From contig JAKVCH010000037.1 of assembly GCA_022447485.1 (NCBI GenBank), positions 1-13,767 on the forward strand: a stretch of DNA of 13,767 bases. Direction: 5' to 3'. The notes under the pieces are model-generated. The model was not told the DNA's origin. It was given only the letters and a program-made list of their open reading frames with translations, and ran no database searches. Of this stretch, positions 8,301 through 13,767 are shown in pieces (position 1 is the stretch's first letter; each line of letters opens with the position of its first letter). Both the position numbers and the translations under genes were made by a program. Source of the stretch: Polyangiaceae bacterium. GTDB lineage: Bacteria; Myxococcota_A; Polyangia; Polyangiales; Polyangiaceae.

Positions 8301-9095
8301 TTACTTCACAAAACACCAACGGTTATCTCTCTGAATATCAAAATGCAGATGTTCCGCATGGGCAGCATTATAATTGGGGGTCAAAAGGTGGTGAAAAGAA
8401 CCTTTCCTCGCCAAATCGCAAATGAAGTCCCTCATTTTCTTTGCTCCAGAAAGAGCTAATTCGGAGTGATTGGCCTGATACAGAACAGCCTCGGGGCCAC
8501 AGGTTTCGCTTCCAATTTTACCGAGAAAGCCATCTTTGATCTCGACCTCCTGCTCGCCAAATTGAATCATCCCTATGTCAGCAGCTAAACCATAGGAGTG
8601 TTGGCTTTTCTTACCTTTCCGAATCTTCGCGCCTCGGCGGTAAAAGTTATCAAAACGTATCGCCGTGATATTATGCTTCTGAAGCATGGGAACAAGCTCA
8701 ATCCAGGTCAAAAGGAAGCGACAGTCCTTCAACGCAATCTCCGACTTCTTGGATGGGACCCGCACGTCGATAGCAACACGGCTCCCCAACAAACGATAAG
8801 AAGTGGCGATGCCCCGCACACTCTTCCCACGTTCGAAGATCAAAGGCCCCTCTCGGTGAGCCTTGAGACGACGACGACATTGCGCTGGAGATAGATTTGC
8901 GAAACTCGATGCTTTTCCTTTCAAACGCTGATGCATCTCTGGCAGCGGCTCACGAAACGATGGGACCTTCGAGGAACCCACCTGAGCGTAGGCTTCCAGC
9001 TCGGTGCCAAGCGTCCCTAGGCCACAAATGCAAAAAAGAATCGAGCACAGCAGCTTGATAAGAATGATGCGCCAGCGAAAAGACGGGAAGAGCAT
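8301..9095 (-). CDS. Secreted extensin-like / M15-type peptidase
   Basis: The 264-residue protein starts with a basic N-region and a hydrophobic core (about residues 9-30) ending near AYAQ, so it should be exported to the periplasm with cleavage close to residue 37. The C-terminal half has the zinc pattern of the extensin_C/M15 (LAS-type) fold: SQHSYGLAADIG (H166, D173) and a late AEHLHFD (H249, H251). Four or more cysteines after the signal could form disulfides. In M15-related families this site cuts peptidoglycan peptides, but the activity of bacterial extensin-like proteins is poorly known, so a cell-wall role is inference. ATG at 9095 overlaps the LysR stop in TGATG; a TTG at 9098 is possible but unlikely. 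Coupling to a regulator suggests the two are made together. Confidence 0.85.
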   Translation of the reverse strand: MLFPSFRWRIILIKLLCSILFCICGLGTLGTELEAYAQVGSSKVPSFREPLPEMHQRLKGKASSFANLSPAQCRRRLKAHREGPLIFERGKSVRGIATSYRLLGSRVAIDVRVPSKKSEIALKDCRFLLTWIELVPMLQKHNITAIRFDNFYRRGAKIRKGKKSQHSYGLAADIGMIQFGEQEVEIKDGFLGKIGSETCGPEAVLYQANHSELALSGAKKMRDFICDLARKGSFHHLLTPNYNAAHAEHLHFDIQRDNRWCFVK

Positions 9096-10000
9096 CAAGA
9101 AGTTGTGCGGCCCTCAATGATGATTCGTGAAAACCTCTCGCTGAGATGGTCAAGTAAAGCGCGAACTCGAGAGGGCAAGTGACGAGAGGCCGGATAAAGG
9201 GCAAAAATACCGGCAACTCGCTGCCCCCAGCCGGGTAAAATATTGATTAACTGACCGTTACTCACCCTTTCAGAATTTCCCAAATTTGGCAGCAGCGCAA
9301 TCCCTGCTCCAGCTACGGTTGCCGAGACGAGTAGAGAGAATTGATTCGCGCAGCTCGAGCCTTTCACGGCTACCTCCACCTTCTCTTCGCCTTTGTTCAT
9401 TTGCCAAACTTGATGATGAGCGGAACCAAAGAGTACACAATCGTGGTTGCTCAGCTCTGCCGGGCTCGTCGGAGTTCCATGCTTTTCTAGATATTCCGGG
9501 CTAGCGTAAAGGTTCAACTCGCTGAGCCCTAAACGTTTGGCCTTCATCGATGAATCCGGCAATCTGCCTGCTCGAATCGCTAGATCGAAGCCCTCGCCGA
9601 CAAGGTCGACTTTACGCTGGGTCAATTCGACTTGAATTTGGACATGTGGATGCTGTTCGGAAAACTCAGCCAAGGCACGCCCGTACTCAGACTGACCAAA
9701 ATCAGATGGCGCCGTGATTCGGATCACGCCTCGTAGAAGCTCTGCGTCTTCTAAAATTTCGCGCTCCGCCTCTTCAAGTGCTTCGAGTGCTTTTGCCGCA
9801 CGTTCGAAGTAGATTTCCCCCTCATGACTTAAGCTCAAGCGGCGGGTGGTCCTCTGCAATAATTGAACGCCCAACCGTTCTTCAAGCGCAGTCACCTTGC
9901 GGCTCACACTCGACTTGGGAACACCTAATTTTTTGCCAGCGCCGGTAAAACTTCGGGCTTTCACTACTTCAATAAATACTTGCGACTCGTTGAGGTCCAT
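9095..10000 (-). CDS. LysR-family transcriptional regulator
   Basis: The 301-residue protein has an N-terminal winged helix-turn-helix (about 1-60: FIEVVKARSFTGAGKKLG, then SSVSRKVTALEERLGVQLLQRTTR) followed by a periplasmic-binding-protein-like effector domain (about 88-290). It resembles the CrgA/YafC-type group, which often has the LLQRTTRRLSLSHEG wording. The start has a very good ribosome site, GGAGGG four bases before ATG. LysR proteins usually bind a small effector and control a divergent gene or themselves; here no gene diverges immediately upstream. The VOC gene lies ahead on the same strand (89-bp spacer), and the peptidase gene follows with a one-base TGATG overlap. Targets may therefore be its own operon, including the FAH-family enzyme. 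The effector is unknown. Confidence 0.95.
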   Translation of the reverse strand: MDLNESQVFIEVVKARSFTGAGKKLGVPKSSVSRKVTALEERLGVQLLQRTTRRLSLSHEGEIYFERAAKALEALEEAEREILEDAELLRGVIRITAPSDFGQSEYGRALAEFSEQHPHVQIQVELTQRKVDLVGEGFDLAIRAGRLPDSSMKAKRLGLSELNLYASPEYLEKHGTPTSPAELSNHDCVLFGSAHHQVWQMNKGEEKVEVAVKGSSCANQFSLLVSATVAGAGIALLPNLGNSERVSNGQLINILPGWGQRVAGIFALYPASRHLPSRVRALLDHLSERFSRIIIEGRTTS

Positions 10001-10089
10001 TGTTCCCTCCAGTTATCTAATCTTTCGCAAGCTATTCAATTCCTCGCTTCTAAGCAACAAAGAACGCGGCTTTTCTCCTAGTCTTGACC

Positions 10090-10467
10090 CTATTTTTCTA
10101 TGGGGGGCAAAGGGTAGCAACTGATTGCAAAGCGATTCCCCTCCAAATCGCGGAAATAGGTCGAATAGCGAGAGCGCTCCTCACGGACTGCACCAGCGTC
10201 CACCAAAAGCCGTTCCCTTGAGGCGCGCTCAGCAGCATCCACACGAAAAGCAAGGAGAAAAAGGCCTCGGTCCACACCCTCTACTTCAGGTCTCTCCCGT
10301 AGAGTGCGTTCAATCATCAGAACGCCCGTGCCCAAGTCCAACCAGATAGCTCGGACTCCTGCCTCATCTTCATGTTCCGCGACCACCGGCAACTCGAAAG
10401 CCGTCGAATAGAACTTTGCTAGGGATGCAACCTCTTGGGCCCCCAAGGCCAGGTGATGTAGGAGCAT
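10090..10467 (-). CDS. VOC / glyoxalase-like domain protein
   Basis: The product is a single-domain protein of the vicinal-oxygen-chelate superfamily, about 125 residues. It begins MLLHHLALGAQEVASLAKFYSTAFELP (first beta-alpha unit with a metal-type His) and ends with the typical YFRDLEGNRFAISCY (metal-type Glu). These small proteins may be glyoxalases, dioxygenases, or antibiotic- or toxin-binding proteins; nothing here picks one. ATG at 10467 is preferred because AGGA then lies 9 nt upstream; ATG at 10473 leaves only 3 nt. The stop is TAG, with a second in-frame TAG 12 nt later, so amber is a working stop here. The gene diverges from the CvfB-like gene across about 95 bp and precedes the LysR gene on the same strand. 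Confidence 0.85.
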   Translation of the reverse strand: MLLHHLALGAQEVASLAKFYSTAFELPVVAEHEDEAGVRAIWLDLGTGVLMIERTLRERPEVEGVDRGLFLLAFRVDAAERASRERLLVDAGAVREERSRYSTYFRDLEGNRFAISCYPLPPIEK

Positions 10468-10563
10468 GAGCATCTATCCTAAGCCGAAGCTGCAGGACAG
10501 GAAAGAGCCTGAATTCCAGCAAGCTTCTCCTTCACGTTTCGACAGAAATGCTAGGCTGATTGA

Positions 10564-11403
10564 ATGATCCCTGTTGGGCAAAATATTGGCCTCAAAATTA
10601 TAGAATTCACCAGCCACGGTGCGGAACTATCTGACGGTGACGAAAGAGTGCTCCTACCTAAAAAGTTCGTCCTGCCGACGATGCAAACAGGGGAGACACT
10701 CACAGTTTTTATCTATACGGATTCGGAAGATCTGAAGGTAGCAACAACCCAGCAGCCCTTGGCGCAAGTAGGTGACTTTGCTTGCCTCTCCGTAGTCGAT
10801 ACGTCCGAGCACGGCGCCTTCCTTGATTGGGGGCTTGATAAGGATCTATTTGTCCCTCATTCCCTTCAGCCCAAGCCGCTGAAAATTGGAGAAAAGACTG
10901 TTGTGGCCGTGTATTTAGATCAACGTACCGGCAGAGTAGCAGCGTCGAGCCGCTTAGCTGAGTTCCTCAATTATGATTTGAGCCAATTACGAGAGGGCCA
11001 AGAAGTCGACCTCGTCGTTTACGCCTTTCACCCTCGAGGGGCGCTTGTACTTGTCGACGATGATTATGGGGGCATCGTCTATCACTCGGAAACCTTTCAG
11101 AGAATCAGCATCGGCCAAACGATGAAGGGTTATATCCAACAGATTCGCGGAGACAATAAGCTGGACATTCGACTCCAGCGAAGTGGCGCTCGCGGAGCCC
11201 AAGACTCTCAGGCGATTCTACTTCGCCATCTGGAAGACGAAGACGGCTTTCTCCCGCTCACAGACAAAAGCCCGCCAGAGGCTATTTATGAGCTCCTCAA
11301 GATGAGCAAGAAGTCATTTAAAGCGGCAGTGGGCGGACTCTACAAATCTCAAAAAATCAACCTTGAACACGACGGGATCCGGCTGAAGAAAAGCAAAACG
11401 TGA
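10564..11403 (+). CDS. CvfB/YitL-like S1-domain RNA-binding protein
   Basis: The 279-residue protein resembles Staphylococcus CvfB and Bacillus YitL in length and layout. It begins IGQ-like (MIPVGQNIGLKI), followed by S1-type OB domains at about 1-60, 66-130 (VGDFACLSVVDTSEHGAFLDWGLDKDLFVP) and 145-205 (YGGIVYHSE). A winged-helix C-terminus (about 215-275) includes DGFLPLTDKSPPEAIYELLKMSKKSFKAAVGGLYK. The family binds RNA in the cytoplasm and affects expression of many genes; its exact role in this organism is not known. There is no clear Shine-Dalgarno. TAGGCT at 10552-10557 would, if a -10 box, put the start of transcription on or next to the ATG, so a leaderless message is possible. The TGA lies inside the stem of its own terminator. 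Confidence 0.92.
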   Translation: MIPVGQNIGLKIIEFTSHGAELSDGDERVLLPKKFVLPTMQTGETLTVFIYTDSEDLKVATTQQPLAQVGDFACLSVVDTSEHGAFLDWGLDKDLFVPHSLQPKPLKIGEKTVVAVYLDQRTGRVAASSRLAEFLNYDLSQLREGQEVDLVVYAFHPRGALVLVDDDYGGIVYHSETFQRISIGQTMKGYIQQIRGDNKLDIRLQRSGARGAQDSQAILLRHLEDEDGFLPLTDKSPPEAIYELLKMSKKSFKAAVGGLYKSQKINLEHDGIRLKKSKT

Positions 11404-11431
11404 GCTCCAATCAAAGAGCTCACGTTTATTT
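11396..11431 (+). terminator. Intrinsic terminator containing the stop codon of the CvfB-like gene
   Basis: A perfect 11-bp stem AACGTGAGCTC / GAGCTCACGTT (11397-11407 with 11416-11426) encloses the 8-nt loop CAATCAAA and is followed by TATTT. The TGA at 11401-11403 forms part of the left arm. The A-run before the stem could give weak activity on the other strand for the converging small gene. Confidence 0.88.
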
Positions 11432-11485
11432 CGAGTCCGAATCTGCTGGTGAAGAGTGACGGCCCCTTTCAAGACACGACCAATC

Positions 11486-11704
11486 TCAAGATTCCTCTTC
11501 TGAGTGGTACTCTTCACCGTAGAGTTCGGGATCTAGTTTCTGGGGGCCAGGCACAATGCCCGCCAGATCAGGATCTTCATCCTCGTCGGAAGATCGCTCC
11601 TCTTTCTCGTCTTTCCGAAGTTCGCGCTTCTCGGCTTTCAATTTCTTGCGCTCAGCCGTCTCGGCGTCGCGCGTTCTCTTGGGGGAGGTTGCTCTTGCGT
11701 TCAT
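11486..11704 (-). CDS. Small, highly charged hypothetical protein
   Basis: The 72-residue protein has two halves of opposite charge. Residues 1-37 are mostly Lys/Arg with helix-forming Ala/Glu (KKLKAEKRELRKDEKEER). Residues 38-72 are acidic (SSDEDEDPDLAGIVPGPQ, then LDPELYGEEY and an SEEES end). The central DPDLAGIVPGPQ looks like a conserved motif and I have an impression of similar short proteins in deltaproteobacterial genomes, but I cannot name a family or function. The protein has no signal peptide, membrane segment or Cys. No good Shine-Dalgarno precedes the ATG. It converges on the CvfB-like gene and its terminator. Coding is supported by strong, non-random composition and by a position consistent with a separate gene; a partner such as RNA, DNA or ribosome is only a guess from charge. 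Confidence 0.65.
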   Translation of the reverse strand: MNARATSPKRTRDAETAERKKLKAEKRELRKDEKEERSSDEDEDPDLAGIVPGPQKLDPELYGEEYHSEEES

Positions 11705-11738
11705 GGAGACGCGCTCGGAAATGTCAGTTTAACGCCCG

Positions 11739-11750
11739 ACTCGTACGAGT
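11739..11750. promoter_or_regulatory. Perfect 12-bp palindrome upstream of the small charged protein
   Basis: ACTCGTACGAGT is its own reverse complement and lies 35 bp upstream of the ATG at 11704. On the minus strand it would sit between a weak -35 (CTTACT, 11749-11754) and a -10-like TAAACT (11726-11731) with 17-bp spacing, the usual place for a repressor site. Both boxes are poor matches, and a 12-bp palindrome can arise by chance in a window this long, so this is a weak operator candidate. Confidence 0.3.
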
Positions 11751-11900
11751 AAGGCTCCCCTCAACATCTTGAGCAAGACCGAAAAAGAGAAGAGAAGCAA
11801 AGTAGAATTTCTATTTTCGCTTCTATCGCTCGTAGACAGACTCTCAAGAGATTGAAGTATCTTTCTCTGGCACAAGCAGCAGCAACTAGCCAGCAAAGAT

Positions 11901-11912
11901 GAGAAATTTCTC
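11901..11912. repeat. Perfect 12-bp palindrome GAGAAATTTCTC
   Basis: This AT-centred perfect inverted repeat lies in the non-coding stretch between the candidate 6S RNA and the small charged protein gene. It could be a protein-binding site or chance. No promoter can be convincingly placed around it. Confidence 0.3.
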
Positions 11913-11978
11913 GGATTCAGATTGTGAGATCTATCGCAACAGTATTTTAATTTGACAGCTCTCCATTTAGCTTTTCGA

Positions 11979-12184
11979 GGCTCAGGGTGCACGCTTGCCG
12001 TAACCACCAAGGTCTCGCCATGCCTCGAGACAAGGACTCTTCTCTGCGAAATTTGGCAAGGTGCCTCTGAACGAGAAATTGCAGTATCTGGCCGATCAGC
12101 TCGCCTTCTTCTCCTCAGGCGACCTCCGCCCAAGCTCTCAGGTTAAGGAAGGGGAGCCATGAACGCTCTGGCTGTACCCAAGCC
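11979..12184 (-). ncRNA. ssrS: Candidate 6S RNA
   Basis: About 206 nt of the minus strand can fold as a rod closed by GGCUUGGGU (12184-12176) with ACCCUGAGCC (11988-11979). Features that recall 6S RNA are: a 5' segment GCGUUCAUGG followed by CUCCCC (12166-12151); a small hairpin on the 3' side, GUCUCG / CGAGAC (12031-12026 with 12017-12012); directly after it GGUUACGGC (12005-11997), matching the GGGUUACAGCC or GGGCUACGGCA seen after the corresponding hairpin in proteobacterial 6S; and then GC…GCACC. An upper hairpin UCGCCU / AGGCGA lies in the middle. The length fits 6S (about 180-200 nt). 6S binds the sigma-70 holoenzyme as a promoter mimic. The match is from memory of the consensus, not from a covariance search, and I see no good promoter for it; it may be processed from a longer transcript. 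Confidence 0.5.
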
Positions 12185-12212
12185 ACTCAGCTTCTGCCCT
12201 GACGCGAAACGC

Positions 12213-12246
12213 AAAAGGCGCCTCCCTCGGGGAGACGCCTTTTTTT
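12213..12246. terminator. Strong intrinsic terminator, usable on both strands
   Basis: An 11-bp stem with one mismatch, AGGCGCCTCCC / GGGAGACGCCT (12216-12226 with 12230-12240), has a 3-nt loop. Seven Ts end the plus side and AAAA precedes the stem, which becomes TTTT on the minus strand. It lies 55 bp after the fba TAA, so on the minus strand it should end fba. The longer T-run is on the plus strand, where no protein gene is seen to need it. Confidence 0.9.
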
Positions 12247-12301
12247 GCGCGAGTTGAGAAGAAGCTAACGCCTCAAGCTCATTCGAACGAACGCTGGTGA
12301 G

Positions 12302-13381
12302 TTATTCGGTGATCGCGAACTTGCCGTCACAACCAAGATCACTAAACGCCTGGACCAGGCGATCCTTCATGCCCTTTTCTCCAAGATGGGTCCAACCGCG
12401 AGGGTCAATCTGCTTCTTATTCGGCTTATCATCACCTTCTGGGTTACCGATTTGAGTCTGAAGGTAAGCATCCTTCTCGTCCATGTACTTCTAGATGGGG
12501 CTCGTATACGCCCACTGAGTGTCCGTATCGATATTCATCTTGATCACGCCGTAGGAAACAGCCTCTTCGATTTCTGCAGGAGAGGAACCACTGCCTCCGT
12601 GGAATACGAAATCAACAGGCTGCGCGCTGGTGCCACGCTCTTTCTGAATTTCCTTCTGGCTGTTGAGCAAAATCTTAGGCGTCAGCTTGACGTTGCCTGG
12701 CTTGTAAACGCCGTGAGTATTCCCGAAAGAAGCCGCACAGGTGAAATGACCCAGGCTATTTAGCTTATCGTAAGCAGCCAACACCTCAGCAGGCTGGGTG
12801 TAGAGTTTGCTGTCATCAATATCGCTATTGTCGACGCCATCTTCTTCACCGCCGGTCACACCCAGCTCAATCTCCAGAGCCATGTCGATCTTGTTCATGC
12901 GCTCAAGGTACTTGGCACAGGTCGACAAGTTCTCGTCGAGACTCTCTTCAGAGAGATCCAACATATGCGAGCTGAAAAGAGGTACGCCGTTCGCCTTGTA
13001 GTAGGCCTCACCTGCATCGAGAAGTCCGTCAATCCATGGGAGGAGCTTCTTGGCAGCGTGGTCAGTATGAATGATGACCGGAACACCATAATGCTCAGCC
13101 ATCAATCGAACATGGTGAGCACCAGCGATGCCGCCAGCAATCGCTGCCTTTTGACCCTCATTGCTGAGGAACTTGCCGCCATAAAAGTGCGCGCCACCGT
13201 TTGAAAGCTGAATGACAATCGGACACTGCGCCTCTTTCGCAGCCTGAAGAGCAGCGTTCGCGCTGTGGGAGCCAATCACGTTCACGGCAGGGAGAGCTGC
13301 CTTTTGCTCTTTCATCGCTGCGAAGAGTTCGCGCATGGCGTTACCGGTGATAACTCCTGGTTTCAGCTGAATCTTTGACAT
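12302..13381 (-). CDS. fba: Class II fructose-bisphosphate aldolase (FbaA type), interrupted by an in-frame TAG
   Basis: The frame runs 359 codons from ATG to TAA, the same length as E. coli FbaA, and is closely similar along its whole length. Catalytic and zinc residues are present: D107 and H108 in HTDHAAKKLLPW, E172 (LEIELG), H223 (GNTHGVYKPGN) and H261 (HGGSGS), plus N283/D285 in KMNIDTDTQW. The enzyme splits fructose 1,6-bisphosphate to DHAP and glyceraldehyde-3-phosphate in cytoplasmic glycolysis and gluconeogenesis. Codon 297 is TAG, without any frame change; the next 62 codons still match the family (AYLQTQIGNPEGDDKPNKK, then DPRGW). Terminated product would be 296 residues and would lack R328, the counterpart of E. 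coli R331, an active-site residue. It is therefore a recent pseudogene, a sequence error, or a read-through gene. The Shine-Dalgarno is weak. Confidence 0.95.
12491..12493 (-). other. In-frame amber codon within fba (codon 297)
   Basis: On the minus strand the context is CCC ATC TAG AAG TAC ATG. The codon aligns with Leu of the E. coli stretch GVLNYY, between QWA and the AYLQ segment, so one sense codon has been replaced rather than the frame shifted. Sense codons one base away include TTG, CAG, AAG, GAG, TGG and TCG. The frame restarts no earlier than ATG at 12484. Confidence 0.95.
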
Positions 13382-13528
13382 AATCTATTTCTCTTTTTTG
13401 GGGGGAGGGGAAAACCGTAACACCTTCACCTCGCCTCTAAAGAGCAAGGAAATCTTCGGCGGGCCCACTCAGGCCGACGGACGGTTGCAAATCCGGGTGG
13501 CGGGCTTAGCAGCATTTCCACCATCCAG

Positions 13529-13599
13529 CGAGGCGAAATCTGCTCCTCCCCTTCTGAATTCCAGCTAAATCGCCTCGGGGTTTCGCTTCCATCGAAGCG
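13529..13599. repeat. Inverted repeats in the region upstream of fba
   Basis: CGAGGCGA (13529-13536) is exactly repeated in inverse at 13570-13577 with 33 nt between. Immediately beyond is a tight hairpin CGCTTC-CATC-GAAGCG (13584-13599). Neither is followed by a T-run on either strand, so terminators are unlikely; they may structure the fba leader if transcription starts further upstream. The rest of 13382-13612 shows a C-rich stretch just before the fba start (minus strand), no riboswitch that I recognise, and a TATAAA at 13617-13612 with only a poor -35. Confidence 0.4.
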
Positions 13600-13612
13600 C
13601 TCTCCGTGATTT

Positions 13613-13767
13613 TTATAAAAACCAGCCCAAATCAATCACGAATGCACCTTCCAACCGTCCCAAGCTCGCCGCCTCACAAGCACTCAAACCTTCACAGCTG
13701 CCTCCTCCTTCCACGGAATAACTCTGAGCGATGGGGATTGAAACCGAAAGCGCCGGGCCGAAACCGA
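13613..13767 (-). CDS. Possible 3' end of a gene entering from the right edge
   Basis: The minus strand is open from the right edge for 50 codons to TAA at 13615-13613. The end reads LEGAFVIDLGWFL, which alternates like a beta strand, and earlier residues include ALSVSIPIAQSYSVEGGGSC. This could be the tail of a beta-barrel or exported protein, but the last residue is Leu rather than the usual Phe, and another frame is open for 28 codons to a different stop. No family is recognised. It lies about 230 bp upstream of fba. Confidence 0.3.
   Translation of the reverse strand, partial: GFGPALSVSIPIAQSYSVEGGGSCEGLSACEAASLGRLEGAFVIDLGWFL

Noticed and set aside
10005..10039. TTGAAT-N16-GATAAC as a promoter for the LysR gene
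   Set aside because: The predicted start of transcription would fall inside the GGAGGG ribosome site and cut it off.
11729..12133. 134-codon minus-strand frame with an Arg-rich start
   Set aside because: Composition is random-like, it has no motif, and it overlaps the candidate 6S RNA on the same strand plus AT-rich non-coding DNA.
12061..12257. Two short plus-strand frames joined by ATGA at 12159-12162 (33 codons from GTG 12061, then 32 codons with an AAGGAAGGGGAG site)
   Set aside because: The second runs through the terminator stem and the first has no good start. The sequence is better explained by the RNA on the other strand, though the GA-rich site is curious.
12491..12493. Pyrrolysine codon
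   Set aside because: No pyl genes or methylamine methyltransferase context are visible, the aligned E. coli residue is an ordinary Leu, and TAG ends the VOC gene normally.
13426..13635. 69-codon minus-strand frame upstream of fba
   Set aside because: It has no ribosome site, an unlikely composition and no family features; it overlaps the inverted repeats.
13735..13750. GGGATTGAAACC at the right edge, resembling a CRISPR repeat end
   Set aside because: It is a single copy at the window edge with no repeated unit; the similarity is only about nine bases.

Overview
The window comes from a Gram-negative bacterium with roughly balanced GC. Cell-envelope evidence comes from a lipoprotein signal on the sulfatase-like enzyme and a secreted extensin/M15-like peptidase. 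A FbaA-type class II aldolase, a CvfB-like S1 protein, SbcCD, a DUF2797 protein and a candidate 6S RNA fit a proteobacterium or a former deltaproteobacterial lineage (Bdellovibrionota or Myxococcota-like). The sequence alone does not fix the taxon, and no phage, transposon, CRISPR or plasmid genes are visible.

Layout, left to right. A partial lipoprotein of the sulfatase/alkaline-phosphatase superfamily runs off the left edge (minus). Divergent from it is a zinc-ribbon DUF2797 protein (plus). Between that gene and the convergent sbcC lies a seven-unit, 16-bp tandem repeat that reaches into the sbcC stop codon. A tight minus-strand series follows, in transcription order: VOC protein, LysR regulator, extensin-like peptidase, FAH-family enzyme, sbcD, sbcC. 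LysR and peptidase overlap in TGATG, and sbcD and sbcC overlap in ATGA. A CvfB-like gene (plus) diverges from the VOC gene and ends in an intrinsic terminator whose stem contains its stop codon. It converges on a small, very charged minus-strand protein. Upstream of that protein is about 600 bp without a convincing protein gene. It holds two perfect 12-bp palindromes, a candidate 6S RNA on the minus strand, and a strong terminator shared by both strands. Last comes fba (minus), which would be a full-length 359-codon gene except for one in-frame TAG at codon 297. A possible partial ORF enters from the right edge.

Functionally, sbcD and sbcC form a DNA-end/hairpin nuclease. The LysR–peptidase–FAH group may be a small regulated unit read into sbcDC. 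fba is a central glycolysis/gluconeogenesis gene. I see no obvious new defence or metabolic system. The points most worth a second look are the amber codon inside an otherwise intact aldolase gene, the candidate 6S RNA, and the minisatellite at the sbcC end.
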